Position numbers and translations under genes: made by a program. Positions 1 through 8,864 of a stretch of DNA of 64,000 bases are shown here, one piece after another. The stretch is taken from assembly GCA_031548515.1 (NCBI GenBank), contig JAVBRB010000004.1, positions 4,680 through 68,679 on the forward strand, read 5' to 3'. Position 1 is the stretch's first letter. Each line of letters begins with the position of its first letter. The stretch comes from UBA940 sp031548515. Lineage in GTDB: Bacteria > Bacteroidota > Bacteroidia > Bacteroidales > Rikenellaceae. A model generated the notes under the pieces. The model worked only from the letters and a program-made list of their open reading frames with translations. It was not told the DNA's origin and searched no databases.

Positions 1-79
1 CCCATTATCATTTCTCAGCGCCAATGTTAATATTTCATTAAATAAACTGCGGGAGCAGAAAGCCATGCGATATTTTGGG

Positions 80-87
80 TATTTTTG
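80..87 (+). promoter_or_regulatory. -7 promoter box of fabH
   Basis: TAttTTTG matches the Bacteroidota -7 consensus TAnnTTTG and lies 55 bases before the chosen fabH ATG. No convincing -33 element is visible. The predicted transcript start is near 93, giving a leader of about 50 nt. Confidence 0.5.
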
Positions 88-141
88 CGGTCACGAAAAT
101 ACGTACCACCCGCCATGATGCGGATAACCTTAAACTCTGAA

Positions 142-1128
142 ATGAAAAGAGCAGTTATTAGAGGCATAGAAGGGTCGCTGCCCGACTACATACTTACAAA
201 CCAGGAGATCGAAAAAATGGTAGATACGTCCGACCAGTGGATACGCGAGCGGACGGGCATCCTCGAACGCCGCATCCTCAAGCAGGACGGGCTGGGCACC
301 TCGGAAATGGGGGCAGACGCAGTGCGCAAGCTGCTCGCGGCCACCGGAACCAAAATGGAGGATGTAGATATGCTGATCTGCGCGACTGTTTCTCCAGACA
401 TGCTCTTTCCGGCCACGGCCAATATTATCTGCGACAAGGTGGGCATCAAGAATGCATGGGGTTTCGACATCAACGCGGGCTGCAGCGGTTTCATATATTC
501 TTTCTCTACAGTGGACGCGTTCATCCGCGCAGGACGCGCAAAAAAAGTGATTCTGGTGTGCGGCGAACGCATGTCGGGAATGACCGACTACACCGACCGC
601 AACACCTGTCCGCTGTTCGGCGACGCCGCGGTGGCGATGCTCATCGAACCGACCGACAATCCCAACGAGGGCCTGATAGACTATGAGCACCACGTAGACG
701 GGATCGGACGCCATTACCTTTACCAAAAGGCGGGCGGTTCTTGCTATCCGCCGACGGCCGAAACGGTTGCACGCCGCGAACATTTCATCTATCAGGACGG
801 CAAGACTGTCTTCAAATACGCCGTGAGTAACATGGCAGACGTCTCTGTGGGCATGATGGAGAAGCATAATCTCAAAGCAGATGATATTGCTTACCTGATA
901 CCCCACCAGGCGAACCTGCGCATCCTGTCGGCAACCGGACACCGCATGGGACTTTCCGACGACAAGATACTTATCAACATCGAAAAATACGGCAATACGG
1001 CAGGGACTTCCATCCCGCTGGTGTTGTGGGATTTCAAGAAAAAGTTCAATAAAGGCGACAACCTCATCATCTCGGCTTTCGGAGCCGGATTCACATGGGG
1101 CGCCATGTATTATAAATGGGGCATGTAG
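142..1128 (+). CDS. fabH: beta-ketoacyl-ACP synthase III
   Basis: FabH condenses an acyl-CoA primer with malonyl-ACP in the first elongation step of type II fatty acid synthesis in the cytoplasm. The Cys-His-Asn triad is visible at C114 (NAGCSGF), H255 (IPHQAN) and N285 (YGNTAGTS). The 328-residue product matches the family length. The frame stays open upstream to a TTG at 85, but the ATG at 142 starts the conserved MKRAVIRGIEG sequence, and the -7 box at 80-87 overlaps that TTG. The gene stands alone here, without plsX or rpmF beside it in the window, and converges on pepT. Confidence 0.95.
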   Translation: MKRAVIRGIEGSLPDYILTNQEIEKMVDTSDQWIRERTGILERRILKQDGLGTSEMGADAVRKLLAATGTKMEDVDMLICATVSPDMLFPATANIICDKVGIKNAWGFDINAGCSGFIYSFSTVDAFIRAGRAKKVILVCGERMSGMTDYTDRNTCPLFGDAAVAMLIEPTDNPNEGLIDYEHHVDGIGRHYLYQKAGGSCYPPTAETVARREHFIYQDGKTVFKYAVSNMADVSVGMMEKHNLKADDIAYLIPHQANLRILSATGHRMGLSDDKILINIEKYGNTAGTSIPLVLWDFKKKFNKGDNLIISAFGAGFTWGAMYYKWGM

Positions 1129-1311
1129 TCAAATGGACTACCCCGCCTCAAGCAACGTGGTATCCAAAACAGAAATTTATAAGATCGCCGCAAGCGGTGG
1201 GGAATCACCCCTTTTAGTTATCTCTCTCGCAAGATGCCTCCTCCGGCCGACGGTCGGCGCTCGGTCGATGATTATTTTGCACAGCAAAACAATCGAAAAT
1301 CGAGAATCACC
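1129..1311. repeat. Intergenic repeat-like sequence downstream of fabH
   Basis: No credible gene lies here; a 60-codon open frame from 1133 lacks any protein-like pattern. The stretch contains a G+C-rich segment (about 1235-1265) with short GCCGACGGTCGGC symmetry. A small imperfect hairpin follows at about 1271-1295 (TTATTTTGC, loop ACA, GCAAAACAA). It resembles the dispersed intergenic sequences seen elsewhere in the window, but no second full copy was found. Confidence 0.35.
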
Positions 1312-1369
1312 ATAGCTGTTAAAACAGTATCGCGAACCATATGGTTCGCGATACTGTTTTAACAGCTAT
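1312..1369. terminator. 58-bp perfect palindrome between convergent genes
   Basis: Each 29-base arm is the exact reverse complement of the other, with the axis between 1340 and 1341 (GAACCAT/ATGGTTC). There is no loop spacer. It lies between the 3' ends of fabH and pepT, so a bidirectional terminator is the simplest reading. On the + strand it is followed by a weak ATAATTTTTC tract. The stem is much longer than ordinary terminators in this window. Confidence 0.6.
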
Positions 1370-1392
1370 AATAATTTTTCACTTCAGGTTTT

Positions 1393-2613
1393 TCACTCTT
1401 CACTCCAAAATCTGGCGAGGTTTACAATGACCTGCACGGCTTTTTCCATGGTCTGGAGCGAGATATACTCGTATTTGCCATGGAAGTTCATACCGCCGGT
1501 GAAGATATTGGGACATGGCAACCCCATGAACGAAAGCCGTGCACCGTCTGTCCCGCCACGGATCGGACGGATGATCGGTTTCACCCCGGCTTCTTCCATC
1601 GCCCTGACTGCCTTTTCAATTACCTCCGGATGCGGCTCGACCATCTCGCGCATATTATAATACTGGTCTTTCAGCGTCAGGGCGACCGTCCCGAAGCCGT
1701 ATTTACCGTTCAGATTTTCGACGACACCCTTCAGTAACTCTTTGCGGCACTCGAACCTCATACGGTCGTGGTCGCGGACGATATAATCCAGCGACGCCCG
1801 TTCTATGCCCCCGCCCATGCCGACGAGGTGGTAGAACCCCTCGTAGCCCTCTGTATGCTCGGGACGCTCACGGGCGGGCAGCATCGAGTTCAGCTCGGCG
1901 GCCACCTGCAGTGCGTTCAGCATTCTGTCTTTTGCATTGCCCGGATGGATGCTTCGGCCCTGGATCTTTATTTTTGCACTTGCGGCATTGAAATTCTCGT
2001 ATTCGAGTTCTCCCTCCATTCCGCCGTCCACGGTGTATGCGAAATCGGCCCCGAAAGCTTTCACATCGAAGAAATCGACTCCCCGGCCTATTTCCTCATC
2101 GGGAGTGAAGCCTATGCGTATCTTTCCATGCGGAATTTCGGGATGCGCCAGAAGGTATTCGGCGGCGGTCATTATCTCGGCGATGCCGGCCTTGTCGTCG
2201 GCCCCCAGAAGCGTCGTGCCGTCGGTGTGGATAATGGTCTGCCCCTTGAAGAATGCCAGTTCCGGAAAATCCGCGACGCACATCACGACTTTCTCGTTGA
2301 GCCGGATATCTCCGCCGTCGTACTTCTCGATGATTCGCGGAAGGACGTTCACGCCGGGCATGTCGGGCGAGGTGTCGACGTGGGCGAGGAAACCGACAAC
2401 AGGATTGTCCTCGAACCCTTTCGACGCCGGGACCGTACCCGTAACATAGCCGTTGGAGTCCATCGCGACCTCGGTCATCCCCATCGCGCGCATCTCGCCG
2501 GCCAGCAGGCGCAGCAGCACGAGCTGCTTTTCGGTCGAGGGAAAAGTCCCGCTGCTCTCGTCGCTCTGCGTGTCCAGCGACACATATTTCAAAAGCCTCT
2601 CTAAAAGTTTCAT
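1393..2613 (-). CDS. pepT: peptidase T (tripeptide aminopeptidase)
   Basis: PepT is a cytosolic M20B dizinc aminopeptidase that removes the N-terminal residue of tripeptides. Seen: H78 and D80 in AHVDTSPD, the bridging Asp of GADDKAG (about residue 139), the catalytic/ligand pair E173-E174 in PDEEIGRG, and the C-terminal HGKYEYI motif with a zinc-binding His. Its 406 residues match E. coli PepT. The ATG at 2613 overlaps the stop of the upstream methyltransferase gene by 4 bases, so it is the last gene of the lysE-cmk-ispH-methyltransferase-pepT series. Confidence 0.95.
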   Translation of the reverse strand: MKLLERLLKYVSLDTQSDESSGTFPSTEKQLVLLRLLAGEMRAMGMTEVAMDSNGYVTGTVPASKGFEDNPVVGFLAHVDTSPDMPGVNVLPRIIEKYDGGDIRLNEKVVMCVADFPELAFFKGQTIIHTDGTTLLGADDKAGIAEIMTAAEYLLAHPEIPHGKIRIGFTPDEEIGRGVDFFDVKAFGADFAYTVDGGMEGELEYENFNAASAKIKIQGRSIHPGNAKDRMLNALQVAAELNSMLPARERPEHTEGYEGFYHLVGMGGGIERASLDYIVRDHDRMRFECRKELLKGVVENLNGKYGFGTVALTLKDQYYNMREMVEPHPEVIEKAVRAMEEAGVKPIIRPIRGGTDGARLSFMGLPCPNIFTGGMNFHGKYEYISLQTMEKAVQVIVNLARFWSEE

Positions 2614-3542
2614 TGACCCTTGTTTTTTGCACAGTATATCAAACCCCTGCGGAAAAATGGCGGTTCAAGCGGGGTATGTGCGTAGAGAAACAGCATATAA
2701 CCCGGGGAAGTGACTACATCATAACCGGCAGCCTCCATAATCCCGGAGAGTTCGCGATGGTCGTCCTGCTGATGGTAGGTGCATATTACAGCTTTGGTGT
2801 CGGGGCGCGACAGCGTTTCCTCCGCCCCGCGCAGAACCGAACTTTCGGCCCCCTCGACGTCCAATTTAAGGAACACCGGCTCCTTTATTCCATAATCGCG
2901 GATGACGCCGTCCACCGTTACCGTCTTTTCGCCGTCGGTATCGGAAACGAATTTATTTATGATGACCACTTTGTCTTTCCACGGTTCGAATGTCTTTTGA
3001 AGCGCCTCGATCCACACCTCGGCAGCCTCGAAAAGGAATACCCGCGATACCTTGTCTATATTTGCCAGGGCGTAATTTCCCTCGGCGCTGCCTATGTCGA
3101 ACAGGACGCTCCCTTCGTCCACGCCGAAACGGTCGGTTTCGTAGCAATGCGGCGACGCGGGGTTCTGTTCCACCGAAATCCCGTTGAAATACCTCGCGGC
3201 ACTGCGGTCCTGCCGTTTTTTTCTCTTGAGGAAAGACCTGTGCCTGCGCAGCCTATAGTATAACCTGCGTCCCTCCTGCATGATGTATCTAAGCCCCGAA
3301 GCCTCGTCCGTGAAGATCTCCAGGGACGCAGGATCGTATTTTGCCGTGAAAGGATAGGGGAAAACGCTCAATCCGTGCTCCCGTACATAATCCGCAACTT
3401 CCTTCATTTCAGGATCGGCGTACCTTTCGGGATTTTCTATGCTGTCGCGCAGGATATCCGAGAGAAGTTTTTCCATTGCCTCTCTCTTCGCTTTCCTTCT
3501 GCCCCTTTTCGAATCTTTCCCAAAACACTTGAATAATCTCAT
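2610..3542 (-). CDS. FkbM family SAM-dependent methyltransferase
   Basis: The product has 310 residues. The N-terminal ~125 residues are basic and unrecognised (KRGRRKAKRE, later HRSFLKRKKRQ). The rest is an FkbM-type fold: the SAM-binding segment VLFDIGSAEGNYAL, then VFLKLDVEGAE, the hallmark Asp-Val-Glu-Gly motif of the family. FkbM enzymes O-methylate sugars or polyketides; the substrate here cannot be read. No glycosyltransferases are adjacent, so placement between ispH and pepT gives no pathway clue. The 4-base overlap with pepT suggests co-transcription. Confidence 0.8.
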   Translation of the reverse strand: MRLFKCFGKDSKRGRRKAKREAMEKLLSDILRDSIENPERYADPEMKEVADYVREHGLSVFPYPFTAKYDPASLEIFTDEASGLRYIMQEGRRLYYRLRRHRSFLKRKKRQDRSAARYFNGISVEQNPASPHCYETDRFGVDEGSVLFDIGSAEGNYALANIDKVSRVFLFEAAEVWIEALQKTFEPWKDKVVIINKFVSDTDGEKTVTVDGVIRDYGIKEPVFLKLDVEGAESSVLRGAEETLSRPDTKAVICTYHQQDDHRELSGIMEAAGYDVVTSPGYMLFLYAHTPLEPPFFRRGLIYCAKNKGQ

Positions 3543-3552
3543 AAACTCGTGT

Positions 3553-4413
3553 TTAATATTTGTTTATGGTTTCAGCTATCTCGTTCATCAGCCAGAGCGG
3601 TGTGGAGGTCGCGCCGCAAACACCCGCCGAGGATTTCCCGGCGAACCATTCCGGGCGCAGCTCCGCGACGCTCTCTATCTTGCGGCTGCCGGGATTGGCA
3701 GCCCTGACCGCCTCGAAGAGTACTTTCCCGTTGGAACTCTTGGCTCCGGCGACAAAGACCACCACGTCGAAACGGCGGGCGAATTCGGCCAGATGCTGTT
3801 CGCGTCCCGATACCTGGCGGCAGACGGTGTCGTGGATAGTCACGCCCCGCGGATCGGAGGCGCGCCGGCGTATCTCGCGCCCCAGCTCCTCGAAATCGGC
3901 GAGGCTGCGCGTGGTCTGCGACAGTAAATATACCGGATGGCTGAAATCGACACGGCCGAGGTCGGCGGCATTTTCCACGACAATGACATCGCCGCCAGCA
4001 TGCCCCGCAAGCCCACGCACTTCGGCATGTCCTGGCTTGCCGAAAATCACCACCTGGCCGTCCAACCGTTGCATTTTCCGGTAGGCTTCGGCGACCGTCT
4101 TCTGCAGTTTGGCCACGACGGGACAGGTCGCATCTATGAGCGTTATACCGCATTCCACGGCCTTTTCGTATGTCGACGGGGGTTCGCCATGGGCACGGAT
4201 CAGCACCGTTTGTCCGGCAAGGTTTTCCAGGGGTTCGTCTTCGGGAACGGTCCGCAGACCAGTTTTTTCGAGCCGGGCAACTTCTGCGCCGTTGTGGACT
4301 ATATCGCCGAGCGACACCAGGGCTTGTCCGGCGGAGATGCTCTCCCCGGCTTTCGAGATGGCATTCACCACCCCGAAACAGAAACCCGATCTGTCGTCGA
4401 CCTCTACATACAT
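3553..4413 (-). CDS. ispH: 4-hydroxy-3-methylbut-2-enyl diphosphate reductase
   Basis: IspH is the iron-sulfur enzyme ending the MEP isoprenoid pathway, converting HMBPP to IPP and DMAPP. Three conserved cysteines for the [4Fe-4S] cluster are visible: C12 in GFCFGV, the Cys in DATCPVV, and the C-terminal CGATSTP. The substrate-binding motifs AHGEPPS and GKPGHAEVRG are also present. Its 286 residues are typical of the family. It follows cmk after a 5-base gap and precedes the FkbM-type gene; a cmk-ispH pairing is common in Bacteroidota. Confidence 0.95.
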   Translation of the reverse strand: MYVEVDDRSGFCFGVVNAISKAGESISAGQALVSLGDIVHNGAEVARLEKTGLRTVPEDEPLENLAGQTVLIRAHGEPPSTYEKAVECGITLIDATCPVVAKLQKTVAEAYRKMQRLDGQVVIFGKPGHAEVRGLAGHAGGDVIVVENAADLGRVDFSHPVYLLSQTTRSLADFEELGREIRRRASDPRGVTIHDTVCRQVSGREQHLAEFARRFDVVVFVAGAKSSNGKVLFEAVRAANPGSRKIESVAELRPEWFAGKSSAGVCGATSTPLWLMNEIAETINKY

Positions 4414-4418
4414 GGGAT

Positions 4419-5108
4419 CTACCGTTTCACTTCAGACAGCCGCTTGTCAACCCACTCCATCTGTTGGTCAAGCGTCATATGGCTGTTGTCGAGGACTACC
4501 GCATCTGCAGCCTGCCGTAGCGGGCTTATCTTACGGGTCTGGTCGAGATGGTCGCGCTCGCGGATATTGCGCTCTATCCCGGCAAACGAAACTTCCTGTC
4601 CGGCAGCCTTGAGTTCTTCATAACGCCTCCGCGCCCTCACCGCAGGGTCCGCTGTGAGAAAAATTTTCAGATCGGCATCAGGGAAGACCACCGTGCCAAT
4701 GTCACGCCCGTCCATAACAACCCCTCCCTCGCGGCCCATCTCGCGCTGGATAGCCACGAGTTTTTCGCGCACCGCCCCTATCCGGCTTACCTCGCTCACA
4801 AAGTTACTGACTTCTATCGTACGTATTTTCCCATCCACATGGTCGCCGTTAAGATATATGTCACTCGCCCCACGCACGGGGTTGAAGCGGAAATCCATGC
4901 GGATGTCGCCGAGCGAACGGACCAGCGCGTCCTCGTCGAGAATGCCGTTGCGGATTATGCCGTTTTCGATGGCATAGAGCGTCACCGCGCGGTACATCGC
5001 CCCGCTGTCGATGAACACATAACCGAGGCGCGAGGCTATCCGCTTCGCAAAAGTGCTCTTACCGCTCGACGAGAAGCCGTCTATTGCTATGGTGAGTTTT
5101 TTGTTCAT
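4419..5108 (-). CDS. cmk: cytidylate kinase
   Basis: This enzyme phosphorylates (d)CMP to (d)CDP for nucleotide supply. The P-loop is GFSSSGKST near the N terminus; the CMP-binding DGRDIGTVVFP and the lid segment RARRRYEEL are present. The chosen ATG at 5108 gives 229 residues, close to E. coli Cmk, and falls 1 base after the lysE-like stop. An in-frame TTG at 5117 would overlap that gene and adds only three residues. Confidence 0.94.
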   Translation of the reverse strand: MNKKLTIAIDGFSSSGKSTFAKRIASRLGYVFIDSGAMYRAVTLYAIENGIIRNGILDEDALVRSLGDIRMDFRFNPVRGASDIYLNGDHVDGKIRTIEVSNFVSEVSRIGAVREKLVAIQREMGREGGVVMDGRDIGTVVFPDADLKIFLTADPAVRARRRYEELKAAGQEVSFAGIERNIRERDHLDQTRKISPLRQAADAVVLDNSHMTLDQQMEWVDKRLSEVKR

Positions 5109-5109
5109 C

Positions 5110-5751
5110 CTAAACAAAGGCGGAAATTATCGCCCCCACACCCAGAACCGTTATCATCACGCCCGCTATTCGATTTATCCACAGCAAGTGGCGCGGACGG
5201 AAACGTTTGCGGAAAAGGCTGATGACCGACGTTAGCAGCAGCCACCACGAGACCGCACCGCCGAAAAATCCACCTATCATCAACAGGCCTGTCTTCATTT
5301 GCGAAAATGTCATTTCGCCCGGTTCGGCCGAACCCACGTTGAATGCAGAGAAAATAACCAGCAGCCACAGTATAAACGCCGGATTGGTGAGCGTCAGCAC
5401 GAAAGTCGAGGCAAAATCCTGCCACAGGTTGCTTTTACCCGCACGGTTGCGGCGTATCTGCACCACAGGATTCTTGAGGAATATGTTCACACCAACTATA
5501 ACTACACAGATTCCCCCCAGTATCTTGAGTATCTGCAGGTGGTTCTCGATGACAGAACTGATTATGGCGATAAAAAAATAGGCGAGGATGGCGAAGATGG
5601 TGTCGGCCGATGCGGCTCCCAATCCCGAGACGAATCCCGACTGGCGGTTCTTGCTCAAGGTGCGCTGGATGCACATCACGCCGACAGGCCCCAGCGTTAT
5701 CGACGCTATCAGCCCCACGGTAAGTCCCCTCAACAGTATCTCGAATCCCAT
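5110..5751 (-). CDS. LysE/RhtB family inner-membrane exporter
   Basis: The 213-residue protein has about six hydrophobic segments. Its start, GLIASITLGPVGVMCIQRTL, matches the LysE/RhtB exporter signature (small-residue-rich PGP/GPVG near residue 22), followed by GFVSGLGAASAD. Family members export amino acids or related metabolites with proton coupling; the substrate is not predictable here. It is the first gene of the leftward operon and its promoter is the left half of the symmetric divergent promoter at 5791-5810. Confidence 0.85.
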   Translation of the reverse strand: MGFEILLRGLTVGLIASITLGPVGVMCIQRTLSKNRQSGFVSGLGAASADTIFAILAYFFIAIISSVIENHLQILKILGGICVVIVGVNIFLKNPVVQIRRNRAGKSNLWQDFASTFVLTLTNPAFILWLLVIFSAFNVGSAEPGEMTFSQMKTGLLMIGGFFGGAVSWWLLLTSVISLFRKRFRPRHLLWINRIAGVMITVLGVGAIISAFV

Positions 5752-5790
5752 CTCTCTGTCTTTTCCAAATCACAAAAGTAATAAATCGGG

Positions 5791-5810
5791 GCAAATATAC
5801 TTATATTTGC
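5791..5810. promoter_or_regulatory. Mirror-image divergent promoter (lysE-like/lnt)
   Basis: GCAAATATACTTATATTTGC is a perfect inverted repeat. Its left arm read on the - strand is the -7 box TATATTTG (5799 to 5792) for the lysE-cmk-ispH operon. Its right arm (5802-5809) is the same box for lnt. Predicted starts lie near 5785 (-) and 5816 (+). Confidence 0.6.
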
Positions 5811-5832
5811 CGTTAATAATAAAACCTGTAGA

Positions 5833-7404
5833 ATGAGGAATAAACTGGAAAACCTGCTTCTGGTCGTGTTGGCCGCCGTGATGATGTCGTTCGGCTGGAT
5901 GGAGTTGACGGGCCTCGTAATGCTAGGCGGACTGGTCCCGATGCTGATATTGGCCGCGCGGTACGATAAATCGAGACGCTCGTTCTGGAAGATGGCCGGA
6001 TGGGCCGCGCTCTTCATCACTCTGTGGTACGCGCTCACCATCTGGTGGGTTTGGAACTCGACTCCCGCAGGCCCCGTCGCGGCGACGTTCTTCGCCTGCA
6101 TCTTCACCGGACTGCCGTTCATGCTGTGGTTCTACGTTTCGAAACGGACGCCGAAAGCACTGTCATACACGGTACTGGTGTCGGTGTGGATGGTCGGAGA
6201 ATGGGTATACAACTGGAATCAGGCTTCGTTCCCCTGGCTAAATATCGGCAACGGCTTCGCAAATGACATCCGGCTTGTACAGTGGTACGAATGGACCGGC
6301 GCCTATGGCGGTACGCTGTGGGTCCTGATCACTAATATACTAATCTACGAATTCCTCGTCGTGCGCCGCCCGCGGAACTGGCTGCCTCCGGTGCTGGCAG
6401 CAGTCATTCCGCCGCTCGTGTCAATAATAATGTTCCTGGCCTGGGACGAACCGGAACGCACGGCTAGAATCACAATAGTACAGCCCAATATAGATTCCTA
6501 CGAAGAAAAATTCACGCTGACACAGGAGGAACAGACGGACAACCTCATCGACCTGATGGGCCGCGCTCCGGCCGACGCCAAATTCATAGTGATGCCCGAA
6601 ACCGCCATCGACGAGGGGCTGACGGAAGGCCACCTGGCCGACTCTGAGTCCATAAAGGCGATACGGAAACTGGCGGAAGAAAAATACCCGGACGCGATGG
6701 TCATAGTCGGGGCTACCACATATAGATCATACGGCGCTGAGAAGAAGACAAAAACCGCACGCGGGAACGGCGAATCGGGATACTACGACGTCTACAACAC
6801 GGCAATTGCTATCGCTCCTGACGGATCGATAGACCTGCACCACAAGTCGAAACTGGTGATAGGTGTCGAGATGATGCCCGACTGGTGGTGGGTGAAATAC
6901 CTCGGCGACCTTGTTGTCGACTTGGGCGGGACGAGCGGACAGCTCGGTTACGACACCGTGCGGAAGGTCTTCGACAACAACGGGATCTATGCCGCGGCAG
7001 GGATCTGCTACGAGTCTATTTACGGACAGTATTATACCGAATTCGTGCGGAACGGAGCCGAGGTGATGTTCATCATAACCAACGACGGCTGGTGGAATGA
7101 CACTCCCGGATACCGCCAACATTTCAACTACGCCCGCCTTCGCGCCGTCGAGACGCGCCGGGCCATTGCACGCAGCGCCAACACAGGTAAATCGGGCTTC
7201 ATCAACACGCGGGGAGACGTGTTGGAAACCCTCGGATGGGACGAGCGCGGAGCCATCACAGCAGATATTCCGCTGAACCGCAAAACCACGCTGTACGTCC
7301 GTTTTGGCGATTATCTAAGCCGGATATCATTATTGATATGGGGGTTGAGCATGCTGTATTTCATCGCCTACCGCATCCGAAAAAAAGACCGCATAGTTAA
7401 GTAA
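5833..7404 (+). CDS. lnt: apolipoprotein N-acyltransferase
   Basis: Lnt adds the third acyl chain to lipoprotein N-termini in the inner membrane. The N-terminal ~200 residues form six hydrophobic segments, followed by a periplasmic carbon-nitrogen hydrolase domain. The catalytic triad is visible as E256 (MPETAID), K338 (HHKSKLV) and C392 (GICYES), aligning with E. coli E267/K335/C387. A last membrane segment lies at about residues 495-515. The length of 523 residues fits the family. It serves the many lipobox proteins in this window. Confidence 0.95.
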   Translation: MRNKLENLLLVVLAAVMMSFGWMELTGLVMLGGLVPMLILAARYDKSRRSFWKMAGWAALFITLWYALTIWWVWNSTPAGPVAATFFACIFTGLPFMLWFYVSKRTPKALSYTVLVSVWMVGEWVYNWNQASFPWLNIGNGFANDIRLVQWYEWTGAYGGTLWVLITNILIYEFLVVRRPRNWLPPVLAAVIPPLVSIIMFLAWDEPERTARITIVQPNIDSYEEKFTLTQEEQTDNLIDLMGRAPADAKFIVMPETAIDEGLTEGHLADSESIKAIRKLAEEKYPDAMVIVGATTYRSYGAEKKTKTARGNGESGYYDVYNTAIAIAPDGSIDLHHKSKLVIGVEMMPDWWWVKYLGDLVVDLGGTSGQLGYDTVRKVFDNNGIYAAAGICYESIYGQYYTEFVRNGAEVMFIITNDGWWNDTPGYRQHFNYARLRAVETRRAIARSANTGKSGFINTRGDVLETLGWDERGAITADIPLNRKTTLYVRFGDYLSRISLLIWGLSMLYFIAYRIRKKDRIVK

Positions 7405-7480
7405 TTACGAATTAAAAAATACGAATTACGAATAGTGGTTGGGTTCCGCGTAGCCGTAATTCGAAACTCGTAATTTAATA
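7405..7480. repeat. A/T-rich ATTACGAATT-type intergenic repeat
   Basis: The lnt-folC spacer is made of repeated AATTACGAAT-like words (TAATTACGAATT, then ACGAATTACGAATAG) plus their reverse complement (GTAATTCGAAACTCGTAATT). It can therefore fold on itself. No gene or clear promoter box was found. Confidence 0.4.
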
Positions 7481-8779
7481 ATGACATATCGGGAGACCAT
7501 AACATTTCTTTTCAACTCGCTGCCGGTTTTCGAGAACAGGGGGGCGGGGGCGTATAAGCCGGGACTCGAACGGGTCGCGGAATTCGCCGCACGGCTCGGC
7601 GATCCGCAGCGGAAATTCACCGCCGTACACGTCGCCGGAACCAACGGCAAAGGCTCCGTTTCGCACATGTTGGCCTCGGTGTTACAGGCCGCCGGATACC
7701 GCACGGGACTCTACACATCGCCGCATCTGGTTGATTTCCGCGAGCGTATACGCGTGGACGGCGAAATGATCCCGGAAGATGCGGTTGTAGAATTTACAGC
7801 GCTTCACAAAGACGAAATGCTGCGGCTGGGACTGACGTTTTTCGAAATGGTGACTGTGATGGCCTTCGATTGGTTCGCCAAGTCTGGAATCCAGACAGCT
7901 GTAGTTGAAACAGGTCTCGGCGGCAGGCTCGACGCCACAAACATCATAACGCCCGTACTTAGCGTAATCACAAACATCGGACTCGAGCACACCCAATACC
8001 TCGGCGGCACCATACCGGAAATAGCCGCCGAAAAAGCCGGCATCATCAAATCCGGGATTCCGGTCGTCATTGGCGAAACCGGCCCGGAAAGCGCGCCGGT
8101 CTTCATAGAAAAAGCTGCGGAACTCGGCTCTGCCATCATTTTTGCAGACCGGGAATACAAGGCGGTAAAAGCCGTGCATAAGGAAGGCGGAACCGTTTTC
8201 GACATTGCCGACAGGCAAGGCGGCCGACAGACTTTCTTCCTCGACCTGGAGGGCGATTATCAACGGCTCAACATATCCACCGTACTGGCTGCGGTAGACG
8301 TACTCCGGACTAAACTTGACATAAACGGACTGGCACTGCATGACGGGCTGCGTGATGCTGCCGCCCGGACCGGACTCGCCGGACGCTGGCAGGTGTTCGG
8401 CAAACGCCCTCTCGTGGTCTGCGACACGGCCCACAACGCCCACGGGATCGCCGAAGTGGCGCGCCAGATAGCGGCGCAAGAATACGCCAAACTCTACATG
8501 GTGCTGGGATTCGTGGCTGACAAGGATCTCGACGCGATCATCCCCTTCTTGCCGCGCAATGCCCGTTATATTTTCACGCAGGCGGATGTGGGACGTGCAA
8601 CGCCCGCCGAAGAACTCCGCCGCCGCTTCACCGGGCACGGTATCGCCGGAGAAACCGCTGTTCCTGTTGAAAAAGCCGTTCGGGCGGCACTGTCGATGGC
8701 GTCGGCGGAAGACATGATTTACATCGGAGGCAGCAACTTCACAGTCGCGGAAGCCATTCCCCTATTCGTGAAATGTTAA
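7481..8779 (+). CDS. folC: folylpolyglutamate synthase / dihydrofolate synthase
   Basis: FolC ligates L-glutamate to dihydropteroate and polyglutamylates folates, using ATP in a Mur-ligase-like fold. The Walker A is GTNGKGSVS, with SPHLVDFRERIRV and ETGLGGRLDATN downstream, all diagnostic. The C-terminal glutamate-ligase domain contains CDTAHNAHG. Its 432 residues are normal. It is probably transcribed from the lnt promoter or from an unrecognised one in the repeat-rich 76-base spacer. Confidence 0.95.
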   Translation: MTYRETITFLFNSLPVFENRGAGAYKPGLERVAEFAARLGDPQRKFTAVHVAGTNGKGSVSHMLASVLQAAGYRTGLYTSPHLVDFRERIRVDGEMIPEDAVVEFTALHKDEMLRLGLTFFEMVTVMAFDWFAKSGIQTAVVETGLGGRLDATNIITPVLSVITNIGLEHTQYLGGTIPEIAAEKAGIIKSGIPVVIGETGPESAPVFIEKAAELGSAIIFADREYKAVKAVHKEGGTVFDIADRQGGRQTFFLDLEGDYQRLNISTVLAAVDVLRTKLDINGLALHDGLRDAAARTGLAGRWQVFGKRPLVVCDTAHNAHGIAEVARQIAAQEYAKLYMVLGFVADKDLDAIIPFLPRNARYIFTQADVGRATPAEELRRRFTGHGIAGETAVPVEKAVRAALSMASAEDMIYIGGSNFTVAEAIPLFVKC

Positions 8780-8832
8780 AAAACCGATGATAACTTATAT
8801 CACCCAGAAGCATCTCGGGAGGCGTTCGTGAC

Positions 8833-8840
8833 TACTTTTG
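8833..8840 (+). promoter_or_regulatory. -7 promoter box of the DUF3467 gene
   Basis: TActTTTG fits TAnnTTTG exactly and lies 24 bases before the ATG at 8865. The predicted start near 8847 gives an ~18-nt leader. No clear -33 element is seen. Confidence 0.6.
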
Positions 8841-8864
8841 CAATGTAACAAACAACTACCCTCG

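Noticed and set aside
130..942. Long open frame antisense to fabH
   Set aside because: It is the shadow of a GC-rich coding gene; fabH has all catalytic residues and the shadow has no protein-like pattern.
1133..1315. Sixty-codon frame after fabH
   Set aside because: It lies in repeat-like intergenic sequence and has no conserved pattern.
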